From NCBI GenBank assembly GCA_022396035.1, contig JAIOXO010000004.1, forward strand, positions 22,260 through 86,259: a stretch of 64,000 nt of DNA, in the 5' to 3' direction. A program made the position numbers and the translations under genes. Below the pieces are notes generated by a model. That model did no database searches and was not told the DNA's origin. It saw only the letters and a list, made by a program, of their open reading frames with translations. The DNA comes from Actinomycetes bacterium. GTDB taxonomy: Bacteria > Actinomycetota > Humimicrobiia > Humimicrobiales > Humimicrobiaceae. Shown here piece after piece: positions 33,254-42,682 of the stretch. Within the stretch, counting starts at the first letter, position 1; every line of letters begins with the position of its first letter.

Positions 33254-35542
33254 TCAGTTTTGGTCTAAAAGTGTTATGAAAGTCTCTACCACCTGGGGGT
33301 CAAAATGCTGTCCTGATTGCTGCTTTATGTGGCCAAGAGCTTTCTCTTTGGACCAGGCTTTACGGTAAGGTCGGTCGCTGGTTAGGGCGTCATAGACATC
33401 TGCCACTGCAAAGATGCGCGCGGCCAGGGGGATCTGATTGCCTTCGAGACCGCGAGGGTAGCCGGTTCCGTCCCATCTCTCATGGTGGCAGTAGGGAATA
33501 TCCAGAGCAGGGCTTAAAAAAGAGACGGGAGAAAGCATCCTAAAGGCATGCTCGGGGTGTTTTTTCATAATTTCCCATTCCTTTTCTGTCAGCTTGACGG
33601 GTTTGAGTAGAATGGAATCAGGGATACCCATCTTACCAATATCATGCAGAAGAGCGCCTCGCCTTATGTGTGCGAGCTCTTCTTTATTTACTTCTAGCTT
33701 CTGGGCTATACGCAGTGTCATCTCGGTTACACGCCTGCTGTGTCCCTCGGTTTCTTCATCCTTTAGGTCCAAAGCATAAGCCCAACCTTCGATGGTGGAA
33801 TCATAGGCTTGAAGAAGCTCTATATTGGAAAGTTCCAGATTGTGAAAAAGATCCGCATTATCAATAGCAACTGCTATTTGCCCGGCCAGGGTATCCAGAA
33901 ATGACAACCAGTCTTCATTGTGTTCAACTGGTTTCCGGTGAAAGATTTCCAGTACTCCCTGGACCTGGCCTTTTACAATAAGGGGTGCATTATAATAGGA
34001 GGCAAAGCCCTCCTGTTCTATAAGCTGCTCGTAGTGCGGCTCCTTTTCTACCTGTTTTAGGTCTGGAATATGTACAGACTCACGTTTTGAAGCTGTGCGG
34101 CCTGCGTAGCCTTCACCTAAATTGAGATTAATGCTTTTAGGGTCAAAGACGTTAAAACCGCGCCAGTCTTCATATTTTAAAAACCCTGTATGCCGGTCAA
34201 GCCTCAAAATGGCGGTAGAAGCGCTGTTTAAATGTTTGGTGATTTCATCTAGAATGACCCAATAGGTAACCCTTATATCCAGGCTTCCGGTTATTGCCAT
34301 ATCAATATTTTTTAAAGTCTGTACTTCCTCCAAATGCCTTTGGGTGCTTTCGTGAAGTTGTTGGCGATGTAGAGCAGAACCTGTCATCTCTCCAATGGTG
34401 GTTAGCAATTGAAGATTAGAAGCGGAAAAAAGCTTCCTATCTGGTTCCTTGGGGCGGTGAATTGCCAATATACCCAGAAGCTCCATGGTAGATTTTAAGG
34501 GGGTAAAAATCAAATGGTCTAGGTTGGCTGTGCGGTCTAAATGCAGGACATCTAAGGCAGTAAGTTTGTTACATACAATGGTTTTGTCAATTTGCTTCAT
34601 AATATTGCAAAGCTTCTGCTCCGAGGAGAAGCGTTTGCCTATACCCTCTTTCCACTGGCCTCTGGCTTCAGCTACTATAATGTGCTTTTTATCTTTGGTC
34701 AGTAGCAGCACCATACCATCTTGAGCTTTTAACAAGTTACAGACATGATTTAGTATGACAGTCAGCATTTCTCTGCTGTTCCCAGTAGTCCGCAGGTGTG
34801 CAGATAAGGAGTTTAGGACAGAAAACTCCTTGTTTTGAGCAATAATTTTTTCATCTTTCTTCTTCATTTCGGTGATATCTAATATAGTGCCTATTAATTT
34901 AGCCGGGTTCCCATTTTTCTCATATATTACTTTGCCTACATTATAAACCCAGCGCTCCTGTCCGTTACTTTTTCTGATTATTTTGTATTCCTCGTCAAAA
35001 TTTAAACTTTCTTCATATGTTGCATTATGAGTCTTTAAGATAATATCTTTATAATCAGGATGGATAATTGAAGTCCATTCTTCAAACATATACCTGGACT
35101 TTTTATCAAGGCCGAAAATCTCACACAGAACTTCTGAGCATTCCCATGTACCAGAAGAAATATCTACAATATAGCTTCCTATGCCTGCAGCTTTCTGGCT
35201 TTGTCTAAGAAAGCCTTCATTTTTTTCCAGCTTCATCTGTTTCTCTCTAACATAGCTGCTAAGTTTGCCCAATCCAACAGCAATAGCAAAATATGCAAAT
35301 AAGATGAATAGGAAGTTTATAAATGAAAGCTGATGAAGGTATAAAGAAGATATCCCTATTATGATACTAGACCAGGCAGCAGCTACCAGCCCTCCAGCCA
35401 ATCTCCACGTCCAAGCAGAAAAAACAACCAGGAAAAGAAATAATACGGCTGTAACAACTGGGGGCAGAAAGTATATAAAAGCAGTAACAAGCAGAGCATA
35501 TCCAGCTGCAACAAACATTATCTTTTTATAGGTAAAATTCAT
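33254..35542 (-). CDS. Membrane PAS-GAF-GAF-HD-GYP cyclic-di-GMP phosphodiesterase
   Basis: A 762-residue sensor. The N-terminal ~95 residues hold several transmembrane helices. A PAS_3-type domain follows (KAAGIGSYIVDISSGTWECS ... LIGTILDITEMKK), then two GAF-like domains (about 240-390 and 410-555), then HD-GYP. The phosphodiesterase motifs are complete: LLHDIGKMGIPDSIL, KKHPEHAF, CHHERWDGTGYPRGL, FAVADVYDALTSDRPYR. It should hydrolyse c-di-GMP. A PAS-GGDEF gene lies 215 bases upstream on the same strand, a plausible partner that is now broken. Confidence 0.92.
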   Translation of the reverse strand: MNFTYKKIMFVAAGYALLVTAFIYFLPPVVTAVLFLFLVVFSAWTWRLAGGLVAAAWSSIIIGISSLYLHQLSFINFLFILFAYFAIAVGLGKLSSYVREKQMKLEKNEGFLRQSQKAAGIGSYIVDISSGTWECSEVLCEIFGLDKKSRYMFEEWTSIIHPDYKDIILKTHNATYEESLNFDEEYKIIRKSNGQERWVYNVGKVIYEKNGNPAKLIGTILDITEMKKKDEKIIAQNKEFSVLNSLSAHLRTTGNSREMLTVILNHVCNLLKAQDGMVLLLTKDKKHIIVAEARGQWKEGIGKRFSSEQKLCNIMKQIDKTIVCNKLTALDVLHLDRTANLDHLIFTPLKSTMELLGILAIHRPKEPDRKLFSASNLQLLTTIGEMTGSALHRQQLHESTQRHLEEVQTLKNIDMAITGSLDIRVTYWVILDEITKHLNSASTAILRLDRHTGFLKYEDWRGFNVFDPKSINLNLGEGYAGRTASKRESVHIPDLKQVEKEPHYEQLIEQEGFASYYNAPLIVKGQVQGVLEIFHRKPVEHNEDWLSFLDTLAGQIAVAIDNADLFHNLELSNIELLQAYDSTIEGWAYALDLKDEETEGHSRRVTEMTLRIAQKLEVNKEELAHIRRGALLHDIGKMGIPDSILLKPVKLTEKEWEIMKKHPEHAFRMLSPVSFLSPALDIPYCHHERWDGTGYPRGLEGNQIPLAARIFAVADVYDALTSDRPYRKAWSKEKALGHIKQQSGQHFDPQVVETFITLLDQN

Positions 35543-35757
35543 TTGCTTAAAAAATATTTTGTTATCATTATATAAAAATTATTATTATTTTAATATATAT
35601 TATTAGTAAGAAGAGTTTTGTGATTACAAATATGTTAATAGAATACTCTAAATAAAATAGCAATATGGGGCTTTAAATTAAAAAAGAGAGGCGGTTTACA
35701 AACATCATATATTTTGAACTAGGCAAAGCGTACTTTTATAATATAAGGGACTGGTTT

Positions 35758-36630
35758 TTAAGGTAGGGAGCACAATTTAATCAGATCTCCTCCGCTGTTT
35801 TTTGCTTCATACATTGCCTTATCCACTTCTTCTATTATATTATAGGTATCCAACCCTTGTCGATATTGACATATACCTATTGAAAGCGAGGTTTCTTGAA
35901 CTTTTAGGCCATTGTAGCTGTCCATTATCCTCGCTGCTATTTCTTTGGCTGGGCCTATTTCAGTGTTTACTAATATCACAGCAAATTCGTCTCCACCATA
36001 CCTTGCCACATAGTCTATTCAATCCCTGGTATTGGCCTTTAATATGGAAGCTGTTTCCTTTAGCAGCACATCTCCTTTTAAGTGGCCCTGGGTATCATTT
36101 ACTTTTTTAAGATTGTCTACATCTATCATTAACAAACAGAAAGGGTTTCTATACCTTTCAAACCTTTTAATTTCCCTGTATAGACAGCTATAGAAAAATC
36201 TTTGGTTGTAGATATCCGTTAGAAAATCTTTTATGGATTGTTCTTTAAATGCGTCCAGCAAGCTTATATATTCTGTTACCTCCCTAAAGACAAAAATTTT
36301 ACCAACCGCCTCTCCTTTTGATCCTGTAAGAGGTGAAACCAAGACACTGAAGGTTACATCTTTTCCTTTGTTCTTAAAAGCAATGTCTGCCCTAAAGCTA
36401 TCTAGTGATACATCTTCTAAAGCGTTGGCCAGCTTTGCTGCCTTCTCCTTATCAGCTATGGCTTTATTTAGAAGAGATTTAACATTTTGGACAGTCAATT
36501 TTTCATTGCCATGCAAATGGCTAGCGGCCAGTAAATTGTGCATGGCACTGTTTATTGCTATATGTTTACGGCTGTCTATAGCCAGTACAGGGTCTTGTGA
36601 TTTTTCAAAGTATTTCATAAATTCAACCAT
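35758..36630 (-). pseudogene. PAS-GGDEF diguanylate cyclase interrupted by one in-frame TGA
   Basis: A single 291-codon frame encodes an N-terminal PAS-like domain (FEKSQDPVLAIDSRKHIAIN ... KIFVFREVTEYI) and a GGDEF domain. The GGDEF start (QSIKDFLTDIYNQRFF, MIDVDNLKKVNDTQGH) and end (VARYGGDEFAVILV, LSIGICQYRQG, VDKAMYEAKNSGG) are both well conserved. TGA at complement 36019-36021 falls between NTRD and IDYVARYGGDEF, just before the catalytic loop. Other genes here use TGA as a normal stop, so recoding is unlikely; a recent nonsense mutation or a sequence error fits better. The start is 1 base after the upstream small gene. Confidence 0.85.
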
Positions 36631-36879
36631 TTATTTGCTCCATCCGTAGAATTTACCAGTAGCCCAGAGGTCATATTCACTTATATTTATAGTGTCATTT
36701 AGGGTGGCGCCTTCCTGGTTTAGTTTTATATCTGTGGGGTGGTTTTTGCTGGTTTCTGATAAGAAGGGTTTTAGGTCGAATATTTTTATGATTCCATTGC
36801 CAAAATATACCAGGATCGTGGTGTCGGTATTGATGCTTACGTTTTCTATTTCAGGCAATAAGGGCATGGTAGTTAACAA
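36631..36879 (-). CDS. Small DUF2442-like protein
   Basis: 82 residues, mostly beta-strand: ILVYFGNGIIKIFDLKPFL resembles the DUF2442 core (a strand of substrate-like xFxxGxxxxFDxxP), followed by ATLNDTINISEYDLWATG. Function unknown. It stops directly before the PAS-GGDEF gene and may be co-transcribed with it. An ATG four codons downstream is an alternative start. Confidence 0.5.
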   Translation of the reverse strand: MLTTMPLLPEIENVSINTDTTILVYFGNGIIKIFDLKPFLSETSKNHPTDIKLNQEGATLNDTINISEYDLWATGKFYGWSK

Positions 36880-36942
36880 AGTAAAGGTTGATTACTATGA
36901 ATAATATAATAGCAATATAAAGGATAATATGGTAGGGAATAA

Positions 36943-38400
36943 TTGGATTACGACCTTTACAAGGATCTTGGGATTCCCGGTGAAACAATTAAAGCAAGGC
37001 CTCACTTAAAAGAAATGCTAAAAGGTTGCAGCAATGGTATATACAGCAGAGTACTGGCAGTTGACCAGGATAGGTTGTCCCGGAATATAAAAGACCTCCA
37101 GGTTTTAAAAGAAGTGCTCAAATATAATAATGTAAAACTCATGCTTCAGGATATAGTGCTGGACCTTAATAATAAAGATGATGATTTTATGTCTGACACC
37201 CAGGGTATTTTTAGCAAAAGGGAATTGAAAGTAATTGCGGAGCGGACAGCCAGGGGGAGATACTATAAAGCTAAGCAGGGTAAATTTCCATCCGGAGGAA
37301 ACAGTATTACTTATGGATATAAACTTGATGATGAGGATAGGTTGGTTATAGATGAGGAGGAAGCCAGGGTTGTAAGAAGGATATTTGATTTAATTGCAAA
37401 CCACGGCTGGTCCTGTTACAGAGTGCCGGATGATTTGAATGCCCTGGGGATTCCCACCAGGCTCAAGAAACTTTGAAGGACTTTAAAGTCTAAAAGATAT
37501 AATAGATTTTATGAAAATAAATGGACAGGAATAATGTAAAAAGCATCGTTTACAATGACCTTTACTATAAAGATGAATATATTTATGCAAAGAACAGCAA
37601 ATTTGATTTTGTAAAACCGGTTAGCATTAAAAAAGAACCAATAATTTCTAAAAGGTTATTCCTTAAAGCAAAAAATAATTGGCAGCTAATAAGAGTAATT
37701 ATAATAATAGAGTAAAAACGATGTATATTTTAACCGGAAGATTGTTCTGCCATAAATGTAAATATCCCTATTGTGGAGGAAGATATTCTACTAAAAAGGG
37801 TATAGTGCTTTACTATGGTGATCCAGGCAAGAAGAAGGAAATAACTAGCAACCCATGCAAGAATGCAGAGGTCAGGAAAAAATTAATAGAGTATGTTATT
37901 AAAAATGATGTAAAACATTTTCTCTTTAATCCTGAAAATATAAGGGACTATTTATTGGATAAGAATAAAAAAGCCTAAATAATGGCTTTAAAGCAATTTA
38001 ATTTGAAAATAACAAGAATAGAATTAGGAAAGACGTCGTCAGGCGCTTAGAGTTATATTTAAATGAAGACATTTATGAATCTATTAGAAAAAGTAGTATT
38101 GCCTAAAAAATGAAGGAGAAAGAAGAAGCGCTGAAAGCAATTGATGATGTAATATTTGGGATTAAAAAATAAAGAAAAGAAAGAAAAATTGATGGAGAAG
38201 AGGATTAATAGTTTAAAAACCCTCTTAAGTAGTATAGAATTAGGAATGAGTAAATTAGAAGATACTAATTGGAAAAGAATAATAGCAAAATTAATAGATA
38301 GAATAGAAATAAATTCTGACGGTAAAAAAACTAAAGCTACTAAGCTTGACATTTGTATGAATTATAATTTTAATAGTATAGCAGAAAAAGATATTATAGA
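36943..38400 (+). pseudogene. Decayed large serine recombinase
   Basis: Fragments in three frames together spell a large serine recombinase. The first (from 36943) has the late resolvase part (VLAVDQDRLSRNIKDLQVL) and the recombinase domain (ERTARGRYYKAKQGKFP, YGYKLDDEDRLVIDEEEA, RVVRRIFDLIA, LNALGIPTR). A second (about 37520-37710) has VYNDLYYKDEYIYAKN. A third (about 37680-37980) carries the zinc ribbon (GRLFCHKCKYPYCGGRY). A fourth (about 38156-38400) is a lysine-rich coiled coil. The N-terminal ~45 residues with the catalytic Ser are missing, and several stops and frameshifts are present. The last frame runs to within about 15 bases of tRNA-Leu, suggesting the remains of an integrated element at the tRNA gene. 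Confidence 0.85.
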
Positions 38401-38414
38401 GATTATCTATAGTT

Positions 38415-38501
38415 GGGCGAATGGCGGAATTGGCAGACGCGCTAGGTTCAGGGTCTAGTGCTCGCAAGAGCATGGGGGTTCAAGTCCCCCTTCGCCCACC
38501 A
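38415..38501 (+). tRNA. tRNA-Leu (anticodon CAG)
   Basis: 87 bases with encoded CCA. Acceptor GGGCGAA (38415-38421) pairs with TTCGCCC (38491-38497); anticodon stem CTAGG/TCTAG encloses loop TTCAGGG, anticodon CAG; a long variable arm (TGCTCGCAAGAGCA) and a T-arm with GTTCAAG follow. The long variable arm fits a class II tRNA-Leu. Confidence 0.95.
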
Positions 38502-38510
38502 AATAAAAAA

Positions 38511-38540
38511 AGCCCTGTATTTTATACAGGACTTTTGTTT
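38511..38540 (-). terminator. Bidirectional terminator between tRNA-Leu and the micro-ORF
   Basis: CCTGTA (38514-38519) / TACAGG (38525-38530) with flanking pairs. On the minus strand it is followed by T7, and on the plus strand by a T-rich run (CTTTTGTTTTT). It would end both the tRNA transcript and the leftward micro-ORF transcript. Confidence 0.75.
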
Positions 38541-38544
38541 TTAG

Positions 38545-38586
38545 TTACTTTGTCTTTTTCTTGCCTTTTGATTTTTTGGTTGCCAT
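38545..38586 (-). CDS. 13-residue lysine-rich micro-ORF
   Basis: On the minus strand an excellent Shine-Dalgarno (GCGAGGTGA) sits 2 bases before an ATG that opens a 13-codon frame, MATKKSKGKKKTK, ending in TAA five bases before a strong terminator hairpin with T7. The signal-to-terminator arrangement looks like a complete tiny gene and not like chance sequence. The peptide is highly basic, as in nucleic-acid-binding tails. Possible -35 TTGAGA with an AT-rich -10 region lies upstream at about 38600-38640. I know no named family. Confidence 0.45.
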   Translation of the reverse strand: MATKKSKGKKKTK

Positions 38587-38710
38587 TTTCACCTCGCAGG
38601 GCTTATATTGAATAATGAGATAATAATATTCTCAAACAGGGTAAAAAGCAATTATTTTTTTTGGGTTCAGGTTTAAACTAATTTATTATATTATTAAATA
38701 AATCCTGAAA

Positions 38711-38929
38711 ATGAAAAGGATAATTTTAGACACCAGAAAAACTAAAGATGTAGGCAGGCAGGGTATTGGTTGTGCAATGCTGGCACTTGTATTCTTGATT
38801 GGGTTTTTGGTGTTCGCGATTGTGCAGCATAGAAGTCTGGGATTAATACTAGTGCTTTCAGGTTTGGTACTGGGGTTAACAGTTTTATATGCTTATGTAT
38901 TTTTCAGGAAAAGCAAGAAGAATAAATAG
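38711..38929 (+). CDS. Small two-helix membrane protein
   Basis: 72 residues with a basic N-terminus (MKRIILDTRKTKDVGRQ), two hydrophobic helices (AMLALVFLIGFLVFAIV and LGLILVLSGLVLGLTVLYAY) and a basic tail (RKSKKNK). No family recognised. It begins a short rightward group with the two following genes, which are envelope-associated. Confidence 0.6.
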   Translation: MKRIILDTRKTKDVGRQGIGCAMLALVFLIGFLVFAIVQHRSLGLILVLSGLVLGLTVLYAYVFFRKSKKNK

Positions 38930-38972
38930 ATGATACTAATTAAAAATTATACTGTAGGTAAGGAGTATAGGT

Positions 38973-39326
38973 ATGACTTCTCTAGAGATAGTTGGACTGG
39001 TGGCCATTATATTAATGTCGGCATTTTCTATTGTGGCCATAGTGGTGGCCATACCCTTGTTTAAACTTTTATCCAAAGCCAACCGGATAATAGGCAGTTT
39101 TAGCAATAAGGCAGATCCCATGGTAGAAGATCTTGGTTCAATGGTAAACAAGCTTAATTTAGAAATAGCTTCAATAAATGATATAACCCAGAGTGCTGGG
39201 TCCATAGTGGAGCAGCTGGAAAAAATTATAAGGTTAGCCAGGATTGTGGTAACCAGTCCCATAATAAAAATAATAAGTACGGCATCTGGCCTGATAAGCG
39301 GTGTAAGGAAAACTAAGGGCAAGTAA
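38973..39326 (+). CDS. DUF948 (YtxG-like) membrane protein
   Basis: 117 residues: an N-terminal transmembrane helix (VGLVAIILMSAFSIVAIVVAI) and a helical tail with heptads (MVEDLGSMVNKLNLEIASI, AGSIVEQLEKIIRLARI). This is the DUF948 layout seen in YtxG. It is followed 15 bases later by a YtxH-like gene, the same pairing as in Bacillus. A good AAGGAG Shine-Dalgarno is about 8 bases before the ATG. Confidence 0.7.
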   Translation: MTSLEIVGLVAIILMSAFSIVAIVVAIPLFKLLSKANRIIGSFSNKADPMVEDLGSMVNKLNLEIASINDITQSAGSIVEQLEKIIRLARIVVTSPIIKIISTASGLISGVRKTKGK

Positions 39327-39341
39327 ACAGGAGGTATACTT

Positions 39342-39521
39342 ATGGATAAGAAGAAAGCAGGCTTTATTGCAGCAGGAGCAGTTGTAGGCGCTCTTCTGGG
39401 ATACATACTCAGCAGAATAGGTACAGACAGGGTTCTGGATATGCTAAAAGAAAAAAATATTATAAGCCCGGAAATTACTAATCTTATAGATGATTTTAAA
39501 GAAGGTCTGAGATCTGATTAA
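39342..39521 (+). CDS. YtxH-like small membrane protein
   Basis: A 59-residue protein beginning MDKKKAGFIAAGAVVGALLG, with a Gly/Ala-rich single helix followed by a polar helical tail ending KEGLRSD. A strong AGGAGG lies 7 bases upstream of the ATG. The lysines before a glycine-rich helix are characteristic of YtxH-family proteins. Its stop overlaps the convergent trehalose synthase gene by 4 bases. Confidence 0.7.
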   Translation: MDKKKAGFIAAGAVVGALLGYILSRIGTDRVLDMLKEKNIISPEITNLIDDFKEGLRSD

Positions 39522-40765
39522 CCGGCAGTACCTTTAACGTATTTGTGTTTATTAAACCTGTATATGGTTTCAAATGAGTTAAACAGGTCCAGATACTGTT
39601 CCAGGTACCTTATAAGCAGAAATCTGGATCTAACCGTTTCCCTTGCTTTTGTTCCCATGTCTTTCCTTAATTGTTCATCTTGTACAAGCTGTACTATCCT
39701 CTGGGCTGCTTGCTCTACCGAAGACACTAAAAAGCCATTGACGCCATCTTCTATCTGATGGACTATTCCCCCGGTCTTTCCTCCGATAACCGCGGCGCCC
39801 TTCCACATAGCCTCGGTTACGGTAAGGCCAAACCCTTCTTTAAGTGATTTTTGCAGAACTACAGCTGCCTTGCTCTGCAGCGCATTGACCAGGGCTGAAT
39901 CCTGGTGGCTCAATATTTTAATATGGTCATCCTGGTGTTTGAGCAGGTTCTGGTAAATCTCTTCGCCCTCCGGATCATCGGTGGCTATATTGCCCAGCAG
40001 GACCAGGTTGCAGTCTACTTTTTTTCTGGCAATGTTGAAAGCTTCTATAACTCCTTCAGGGTCTTTCCATTTATCGAACCTGGATATCTGAACCACCAGG
40101 GGGAGATCGGTGGGTATATTGTAATGCTGAAAACGGTCTTCAATTTCCTTTTCACTCAATTTCTTATTTTTTATGCAGAAAGGGTCGATGGCGGGCATAA
40201 AAAACACCTGGGGAGGTTTTATGTTCTGCCGGTATTCTTTCAAGGTCAGTATGGCTGTGTCATAATGCTGTATATATTCATTGAGGTAGGAAAACAGTTT
40301 CCTGTCCGGAGAAGAAAGGTCAATATGACATCGCCAGATCCACGGTTGCCGTTTTTCATAAAACTTAATCATGCCCAGGGGCTGGGGATCATGAACTACA
40401 ATAAAATTGTGATCCATACGGTTACGGATCGAATTTTCAAAAAGAACCCTTTCGTAAATTTCTTTTTTTAATTCGGTCAGATGTATCTCTGCCCCCTGGA
40501 GAGCATTATGTATTTTTTTGGTGATGCTAAAAAAGTCAGGCGAACCCTGTATAACTTTCCATTCTGCCTTTATGCCCACGCTGTTCATCAGCAGGGTAAG
40601 GGGTGAGAGTATTTCCGCCACTCCTCCTCCATAGAATGTTGAGTTGACGTGGGCAACATGAGCACCCTGCAGAGGTTTGGCTTTTTCTTTAATTCTGTCA
40701 ATGGTTTTTTTATCCACAAACTGTTTATAGTCATCAACATCTATCAGTCGCTGATTGTAATCCAT
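39518..40765 (-). CDS. treT: Trehalose synthase, GT4 glycosyltransferase (TreT type)
   Basis: 415 residues. The N-terminal GT-B half shows HVNSTFYGGGVAEILSPL and VHDPQPLGMI; the C-terminal half has VVQISRFDKWKDPEGVIEAF (nucleotide-sugar binding), VVLQKSLKEGFGLTVTEAMW and the EX7E-type GGKTGGIVHQIEDGVNGFL. This matches TreT, which joins an NDP-glucose and glucose to trehalose. The start has a GGAAGGG Shine-Dalgarno. A DUF5752-like gene, often linked to such enzymes, begins at the window's right end but is 23 kb away. Confidence 0.88.
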   Translation of the reverse strand: MDYNQRLIDVDDYKQFVDKKTIDRIKEKAKPLQGAHVAHVNSTFYGGGVAEILSPLTLLMNSVGIKAEWKVIQGSPDFFSITKKIHNALQGAEIHLTELKKEIYERVLFENSIRNRMDHNFIVVHDPQPLGMIKFYEKRQPWIWRCHIDLSSPDRKLFSYLNEYIQHYDTAILTLKEYRQNIKPPQVFFMPAIDPFCIKNKKLSEKEIEDRFQHYNIPTDLPLVVQISRFDKWKDPEGVIEAFNIARKKVDCNLVLLGNIATDDPEGEEIYQNLLKHQDDHIKILSHQDSALVNALQSKAAVVLQKSLKEGFGLTVTEAMWKGAAVIGGKTGGIVHQIEDGVNGFLVSSVEQAAQRIVQLVQDEQLRKDMGTKARETVRSRFLLIRYLEQYLDLFNSFETIYRFNKHKYVKGTAG

Positions 40766-40856
40766 GGCCCTTCCTTATCTGTTTTAATTAATATAGAATT
40801 ATAAAGAAAATTTTCTCATAAATCTAAACATATAATTTTTGCCAGGGAGTAGTGTT

Positions 40857-41435
40857 TTGAAAATAAAAAACTTAAAACCGTTAATGGCCATATCTGCTTT
40901 GTTTTTAATTATTTTATTTGGCCTGGGTTGTTTTTTATCTCAGGGCAGCAGTAAAACAGAAATGAAAAAAGATACAGTTACTGAGCCGGGATTTGATGAA
41001 ACCAGTCTGGAAGAAATACAGGCGGCGGAGGGTCTGGATACTTATGGCTATCTCCAGCGGCTTGTGGTGCTGGGGGCTGAGCTGGAAGAGGCTGTGGATT
41101 ATGGCCTGAAAGGAGTCCAGAAATATGAACAGGGACAACTGAAAATAACCGATATGGATAACTATATCAAGGAATATATAGAACAGGTAGAAGAGGTAGA
41201 TGCCGGTTACCGCAGGCTGGTTGCCCCGGAAGGTTTAGAAAGTATAGATAAACAGTTTAACCTGGCCCTGGAGCATTTTAGGCAGTCAGTCAGTTACCTG
41301 TACCAATATCTGGATACCAGCCTGTTAAACATAAATAAAAAAATTGAATACCTCCAGGCAGCATTCCAGCAAATCCAGGAAGGTAAGCAGCAATTGGACC
41401 TGGCTTTGGAGAAAATAGACCAGTATGGGCAGTAA
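40857..41435 (+). CDS. Putative lipoprotein, coiled-coil
   Basis: About 192 residues from the TTG at 40857 (AGGGAG 7 bases upstream); a TTG at 40839 would add six. The N-terminus is a lipoprotein signal: basic KIKNLKP, hydrophobic ALFLIILFGLG, then Cys. The mature part is helical and acidic with Gln-rich heptads (EYIEQVEEVDAGYRRLV, YLQAAFQQIQEGKQQLDLA). No domain family recognised. Confidence 0.65.
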   Translation: MKIKNLKPLMAISALFLIILFGLGCFLSQGSSKTEMKKDTVTEPGFDETSLEEIQAAEGLDTYGYLQRLVVLGAELEEAVDYGLKGVQKYEQGQLKITDMDNYIKEYIEQVEEVDAGYRRLVAPEGLESIDKQFNLALEHFRQSVSYLYQYLDTSLLNINKKIEYLQAAFQQIQEGKQQLDLALEKIDQYGQ

Positions 41436-41460
41436 TTTCAGTGTGGTTTAAATGACCGGA

Positions 41461-41543
41461 CGGTTATCTGCAGTTGATAAAATACAGTTTTAAAAGTAAT
41501 ATATTAATAATTTTCGGCCCTGTAGGGCCCAGAAGATAACCGG
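41461..41543 (+). promoter_or_regulatory. Structured leader upstream of the lipoate ligase gene
   Basis: An outer stem CGGTTATCT (41461-41469) / AGATAACCG (41534-41542) encloses a GGCCC-TGTA-GGGCC hairpin (about 41516-41529) in an otherwise AT-rich gap of 149 bases. It could be a folded RNA leader or a terminator/operator region. No known riboswitch was recognised. Confidence 0.4.
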
Positions 41544-41584
41544 TTAATACTTATAATTTATAATCAATAATATAGAGGATGATT

Positions 41585-42682
41585 ATGGCTGAAAACCAGA
41601 TAAGAGTTATTAATTTTGGAGAGGTATCCTGGCTTGATTCACAGGCAATTTATCATGCAGTTGCCCATTCTTTTAAACCTGATAGCCCTGATACCATTAC
41701 TATTATGAGTCCAAAACAAACTTATGTCAGTATAGGGTATTTTCAGGAACTGGAAAAAGAGGTTGATCTGCCTTTCTGCAAAGAAAACCATATACCGGTT
41801 ATAAGAAGGGAAGTGGGAGGGGGAGCTGTGCTTTTGGATTCTGATCAGCTGTTTTTCCACTATATTTTCAACAAGGATAAATTATCCAGGGATGTAGGCA
41901 AAATATATAAAAAATTTCTGGAGCCGGTAACCGGAGCCTATAGGCAGATGGGATTGGATGTATATCACCGCCCTATAAATGATCTGCATATAGATAATAA
42001 AAAAATTGGGGGCACCGGTGCGGTGGAGATTGGAAATTCAATGGTAGTGGTGGGAAGCTTCATGTTTGATTTTAATTATCAATTAATGCCCCGGATACTG
42101 AAGGTTCCCTCTGAAAAATTCAGGGATAAGATCTATCAGAACGTAAAAGACTATGTAACCAATATTGGCCAGGAGTGCAAAAATAGAAATATACCGCTGT
42201 TTGGCAAAGAGGAGATATTCAGGGTATTTTTAGAACAGGTCCAGAAAGAGTTTAATAGGACCGTAACTATGGAGGAAAAGCTGAATCCTGAGGAAGAACA
42301 GCAGCTTGAGCTGTTAAGAAAGATATTAACCGATGAAAGCTGGCTGAATAAAAAAGGGAAATTTCTGGATCGGAAAGTAAAAATAAATGCAGATGTTAAT
42401 ATTTATGAAGGCAACCATAAATGCAGCGGAGGGCTGATAAGGGTAACCTGCGCTACCAATAATGGATTTATTGATGATATAAATATATCCGGTGATTTTA
42501 CCCTCATACCCTCTTCCGGGATTATCCATATTGAGAATTCACTAATCAGCTGCCCCCTGAACACGGAAACTGTGGAGCAAAAAATAAGCAGTGTTTACAG
42601 TAAATACGGGATAAGGTCTCCGGGACTGGAACCAGGAGATTTGGTGGAAGCTATAAAAACTGTGCTAAGCGACTGTTTTTAG
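41585..42682 (+). CDS. lplA: Lipoate--protein ligase (LplA-like)
   Basis: 365 residues from the ATG at 41585, which has AGAGG 6 bases upstream (an ATG two codons earlier is possible). The ligase core shows [38 protein letters not shown] (catalytic Lys) and a central domain; an accessory C-terminal domain follows ([16 protein letters not shown] ... GGLIRV). It attaches lipoate to E2 or GcvH proteins; no such target is in the window. Its 3' end overlaps the convergent msrB by 4 bases. Confidence 0.88.
   Translation: MAENQIRVINFGEVSWLDSQAIYHAVAHSFKPDSPDTITIMSPKQTYVSIGYFQELEKEVDLPFCKENHIPVIRREVGGGAVLLDSDQLFFHYIFNKDKLSRDVGKIYKKFLEPVTGAYRQMGLDVYHRPINDLHIDNKKIGGTGAVEIGNSMVVVGSFMFDFNYQLMPRILKVPSEKFRDKIYQNVKDYVTNIGQECKNRNIPLFGKEEIFRVFLEQVQKEFNRTVTMEEKLNPEEEQQLELLRKILTDESWLNKKGKFLDRKVKINADVNIYEGNHKCSGGLIRVTCATNNGFIDDINISGDFTLIPSSGIIHIENSLISCPLNTETVEQKISSVYSKYGIRSPGLEPGDLVEAIKTVLSDCF

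Noticed and set aside
36019..36021. TGA recoding (selenocysteine or Trp) in the PAS-GGDEF gene
   Set aside because: Many genes in the window end in TGA, no SECIS-like hairpin was recognised after it, and GGDEF proteins have no expected Sec there.
38421..38615. Open frame reading MAELADALGSG across tRNA-Leu
   Set aside because: It is the translated tRNA gene, a well-known false protein pattern.
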